Shown: positions 5,579 through 7,438 of the stretch, in pieces | How positions within the stretch are numbered: the stretch's first letter is position 1 | Layout of the letters: each line of letters opens with the position of its first letter | Assembly (NCBI GenBank): GCA_023268595.1 | Contig: JALQUD010000047.1 | Span: 1 to 7,438 of the forward strand | Length of the DNA stretch: 7,438 nt | Source: Candidatus Saccharimonadia bacterium | GTDB taxonomy: Bacteria; Patescibacteriota; Saccharimonadia; Saccharimonadales; UBA4665 | Direction: 5' to 3' | Program-made: the position numbers and the translations under genes | Notes under the pieces: model-generated | Databases searched by the model: none | What the model was told of the DNA's origin: nothing | The model's input: only the letters and a program-made list of their open reading frames with translations

Positions 5579-6103
5579 TTAGGCGGTTGCCTTGTCTGCG
5601 ACGCCGTCGAGGAGGGCGTGCAGGTTGCCCGACAGGGCGTTGACGGTGTCGTTGACCGGAGCCAACAGCGTGTTGATGACGCTGCCGATCATGACTTCCT
5701 TGCTTGGCAAGTCAGCCAGGGTCTTGACTTCATCGGCGCTCAGGAACTTGCCTTCCGCCGAGATCGCACCGACGAATTCGAGCGTCGGATTCTTCTTGGC
5801 GAAGTTGGCGATAGCCTGGGCTGGTGCGACTTCGTCCTGGTCGTTGAAAGCGTACAGCAGCATGCCTTCGAGAGCACTGGTGTCAGTGTCCTTAAGGGCT
5901 TCAGTCTGCTGGACGGCCTTGATGACCAAGCGGTTCTTGACCACTTTCACTTTGGTGCCGTTCTCGCGAGCTTCGCGGCGCAGTGCCTGCAATGCCTTGA
6001 CGGTGGTACCTTGGTACTTGGTGACGACGGTCATCTTGGAAGAGCTGAGCAATTCAGCGACTTCACCGACGACTTCGTTCTTCTTTGATTGTGTCAATGC
6101 CAT
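5579..6103 (-). CDS. rplJ: 50S ribosomal protein L10
   Basis: L10 anchors the L7/L12 dimers to 23S rRNA and, as the L10-L12 complex, binds its own mRNA leader. The 174-aa product begins MALTQSKKNEVVGEV and shows the family hallmarks: TVVTKYQGTTVKALQALRRE, VVKNRLVIKAV, an alternate FNDQDEVAPAQAIANFAKK region and a C-terminal L12-binding helix (ALSGNLHALLDGVADKA). The ATG at 6103 is chosen because AGGGAG lies 11 nt upstream. The ATG at 6112, three codons earlier, lies only 2 nt from that site and would add MHF, which is not conserved. It is first in the operon with rplL. The rplKA genes that precede rplJ in many bacteria are not upstream; a peptidase is. Confidence 0.97.
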   Translation of the reverse strand: MALTQSKKNEVVGEVAELLSSSKMTVVTKYQGTTVKALQALRREARENGTKVKVVKNRLVIKAVQQTEALKDTDTSALEGMLLYAFNDQDEVAPAQAIANFAKKNPTLEFVGAISAEGKFLSADEVKTLADLPSKEVMIGSVINTLLAPVNDTVNALSGNLHALLDGVADKATA

Positions 6104-6142
6104 GAAATGCATTTCTCCCTATTACGAGGGTTTTTGGTTGGT

Positions 6143-6171
6143 CCCGTCCGCGATCGACCGCTGCGGGCGGG
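6143..6171 (-). promoter_or_regulatory. GC-rich hairpin before rplJ
   Basis: CCCGCCCGC (6171-6163) pairs with GCGGACGGG (6151-6143) with one C-A mismatch, around an 11-nt loop. It lies between the attenuator and the Shine-Dalgarno sequence, 39 nt before the ATG, and has no U-tract. It may shape ribosome access or form part of the antiterminator. Confidence 0.4.
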
Positions 6172-6181
6172 GTGATTGGCC

Positions 6182-6209
6182 AAATAAAAAGCCTTTGCGA
6201 TGCAAAGAC
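6182..6209 (-). terminator. Attenuator-like intrinsic terminator in the rplJL leader
   Basis: GTCTTTGC and GCAAAGGC pair over eight positions (one G-U) around an ATC loop. The stem is followed at once by TTTTTATTT (6190-6182). It sits inside the leader, after the L10-binding fold and before rplJ. This is the arrangement known for L10(L12)4-controlled attenuation of rplJL in Bacillus subtilis. Confidence 0.75.
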
Positions 6210-6268
6210 CTGTAAAACATATCGGCCGCTGCTGTCTCCTGACGGAGTGGGCTTGGCGATGAAATGTC

Positions 6269-6345
6269 GGTAACCTTGGCGGCATTCTTAATCATCCGCA
6301 GTAATTGATAGTAACCGTTGGGATGACGCCGCTGTCTTTGGCAAT
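6269..6345 (-). promoter_or_regulatory. Ribosomal protein L10 leader (autoregulatory RNA)
   Basis: Read on the minus strand, AGACAGCGGC (6337-6328) pairs through GCGGC with GCCGC (6283-6279), and TCATCC (6326-6321) pairs with GGATGA (6297-6292). The asymmetric internal loop carries UUAAGAAU (6291-6284), and CAAGG follows the outer stem. This matches the conserved L10-leader pattern (AGACAGC...stem...UUAA...GCCGNNAGG), in which L10-L12 binds a kinked stem. The element begins just after the predicted start site near 6346 and is followed by a terminator, so excess L10 probably reduces operon transcription. Confidence 0.85.
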
Positions 6346-6352
6346 CAAAGAA

Positions 6353-6382
6353 ATAGTAGCATATCAGGGGTCAGACTGTCAA
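6353..6382 (-). promoter_or_regulatory. rplJL promoter
   Basis: Perfect minus-strand TTGACA (6382-6377), an 18-bp spacer, and TACTAT (6358-6353, four of six bases) preceded by TGC, an extended -10. The -35 hexamer contains the TGA stop codon (6381-6379) of the upstream peptidase gene. Transcription would start near 6346. Confidence 0.75.
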
Positions 6383-7438
6383 ACCTGGGGCGGGCTCATA
6401 CCGTCGGTGCGGGCTATCTGTTCCATATAATCGCCAAGTATGGCACGGAAGTGCTGGAAGGCTTCGGCGTCGATCCATTCGTCTTCGGCGTGAAGGTTGC
6501 CGCCAGTCGGATAGACGCTGATGCAGGGTACGCCGAATGGCACATAGAACCGTGCGTCGCTCGAACCCAACGCGTGGTAACCGTTCTGTGCCACGCCGGT
6601 ACGCTCCGCGATAAGCCGTGCGAACGGTGCGATCAGAGGGTCCTGAAGGTCAAAGCTGGTCGGAGCGCAGTCGCTGACGTGACGGTAGGCAGCCCCGTGA
6701 CGGCGGCAGATAGCGGTCACGGCCTCGTATATGCGTGCATGCTCTGCGGCATCGGTCGTACGGACGTCGATGGTCATGCTGGCGCTTTCCGGCACCTGGT
6801 TCATGGCTACGCCGCCGTTCAGCAGGTTCAGTGATACGGTGTTCGTGTCTTTGCTCTGGCGTGATGGGTCTTCGAACAAGCCGGTGATTTCTTCTAATGT
6901 GGCCAGCAGTTTGGTGATGGCGTTGTCGCCTTGCCAGTGGCGCGAGCCGTGGGCTGAACGCCCGGTAGTGCTTATCTCGAAGGCCCAGAAGCCTTTCGAG
7001 GACGTCTGGATCTGCCAATCGTCACCGCCGTCAGGCAGGATGCAGACCTGAGGTATGTAACCTTCGTCCACCAGCTTGGCCGCACCGTTGAGCCCGCCGA
7101 GTTCCTCGTCACCCGTTATCATCAGGCCGAAATCGTAGTCGTCCAGATTGCTGACCAGGCTGTCTATCAGGTCCATGTAGGCGGCGATGGCGAACTTCAT
7201 GTCTATGGCGCCACGTCCGTACAGACGTCCGTCTCGTTCCGTGAGCGTGAAGGCCGGCTCATCGGCAGGTACGACATCGGCATGTGCGGCCAGTAGTACC
7301 TTGGGCGTCTTGCGGTGCCCGCGGGTGGTGGCTACGATCGATTCGAAGCCGTTGGATTCATACCATTCGACATGCATGCCGCGGGATACCACGAACGAAG
7401 CTACGTAGTTGAGCAGCTGGTGCATGGCTGTCTGGTCG
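6379..7438 (-). CDS. M20-family zinc metallopeptidase (DapE/ArgE/dipeptidase-like), 5' end outside window
   Basis: M20 enzymes use two zinc ions to cleave amide bonds in small peptides or N-acyl amino acids. Numbering from the Met at 7425, the motifs are LLAAHADVV (His48, Asp50), YGRGAIDMK (bridging Asp75), GDEELGG (catalytic Glu107, zinc Glu108), LPDGG (zinc Asp132), the dimerisation-domain GRSAHGSRH (His159) and NLHAEDEW (final zinc ligand His312). All catalytic residues are present, so the enzyme should be active. The frame continues upstream of this Met (DQTA) without a stop and no ribosome binding site is visible, so the true start probably lies beyond the window. The substrate cannot be told: DapE, ArgE and dipeptidases share these motifs, and a salvage peptidase would fit a reduced genome. 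No terminator separates it from rplJ, and the rplJ promoter overlaps its stop codon. Confidence 0.92.
   Translation of the reverse strand, partial: DQTAMHQLLNYVASFVVSRGMHVEWYESNGFESIVATTRGHRKTPKVLLAAHADVVPADEPAFTLTERDGRLYGRGAIDMKFAIAAYMDLIDSLVSNLDDYDFGLMITGDEELGGLNGAAKLVDEGYIPQVCILPDGGDDWQIQTSSKGFWAFEISTTGRSAHGSRHWQGDNAITKLLATLEEITGLFEDPSRQSKDTNTVSLNLLNGGVAMNQVPESASMTIDVRTTDAAEHARIYEAVTAICRRHGAAYRHVSDCAPTSFDLQDPLIAPFARLIAERTGVAQNGYHALGSSDARFYVPFGVPCISVYPTGGNLHAEDEWIDAEAFQHFRAILGDYMEQIARTDGMSPPQV

Noticed and set aside
1..7438. CRISPR arrays, tRNA or rRNA genes, insertion sequences
   Set aside because: No regular direct repeats, tRNA-like cloverleaf with conserved loops, rRNA signature or transposase was seen on either strand.

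Overview
The window is one compact bacterial chromosome segment in which every supported gene lies on the minus strand. Standard-code stops (TAA, TAG, TGA), short spacers and sigma70-type promoters are visible. The proteins suggest a Patescibacteria/CPR genome, most likely Candidatus Saccharibacteria. The reasons are a DnaX clamp loader without its zinc module, with SRT in place of the usual SRC motif, and a small conserved protein of a type I associate with CPR genomes. This placement comes from recognising sequence style, not from a database search.

Right to left, in the direction of transcription, the layout is as follows. (1) 7438-6379: an M20-family metallopeptidase cut by the window edge. 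(2) 6382-5124: the rplJ-rplL (L10, L7/L12) operon. Its promoter overlaps the peptidase stop codon. Its 5' leader is about 240 nt and holds an L10-leader fold, an attenuator-like terminator and a GC-rich hairpin. A strong terminator ends the operon. (3) 5088-4090: an unrecognised 265-aa protein with its own promoter and terminator. (4) 4089-3709: a noncoding stretch with a perfect DnaA box, a near-perfect one, a promoter and a folded 5' leader. (5) 3708-3199: a conserved hypothetical protein that appears to hold an internal duplication. (6) 3035-1404: dnaX, apparently transcribed without a leader. (7) 1329-1: dnaB, cut by the window edge.

The most striking object is in dnaB. After residue K241 of the Walker A motif (ARPAMGK) the reading frame runs without a break into an intein. 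The intein begins with Ala, carries an H-x-W motif in block B, and contains a LAGLIDADG endonuclease domain. This fits the unusual class 3 inteins, which lack an N-terminal Cys/Ser nucleophile. The C-terminal half lies outside the window. The second notable region is the noncoding stretch upstream of the 169-aa gene, where a promoter leads directly into a predicted three-way-junction RNA that I cannot assign to a known class.

Functionally the window mixes replication (DnaX clamp loader, DnaB helicase, DnaA boxes), translation (the ribosomal stalk operon with feedback control) and peptide hydrolysis. Four of the five clear promoters carry an extended -10 (TGn) element.
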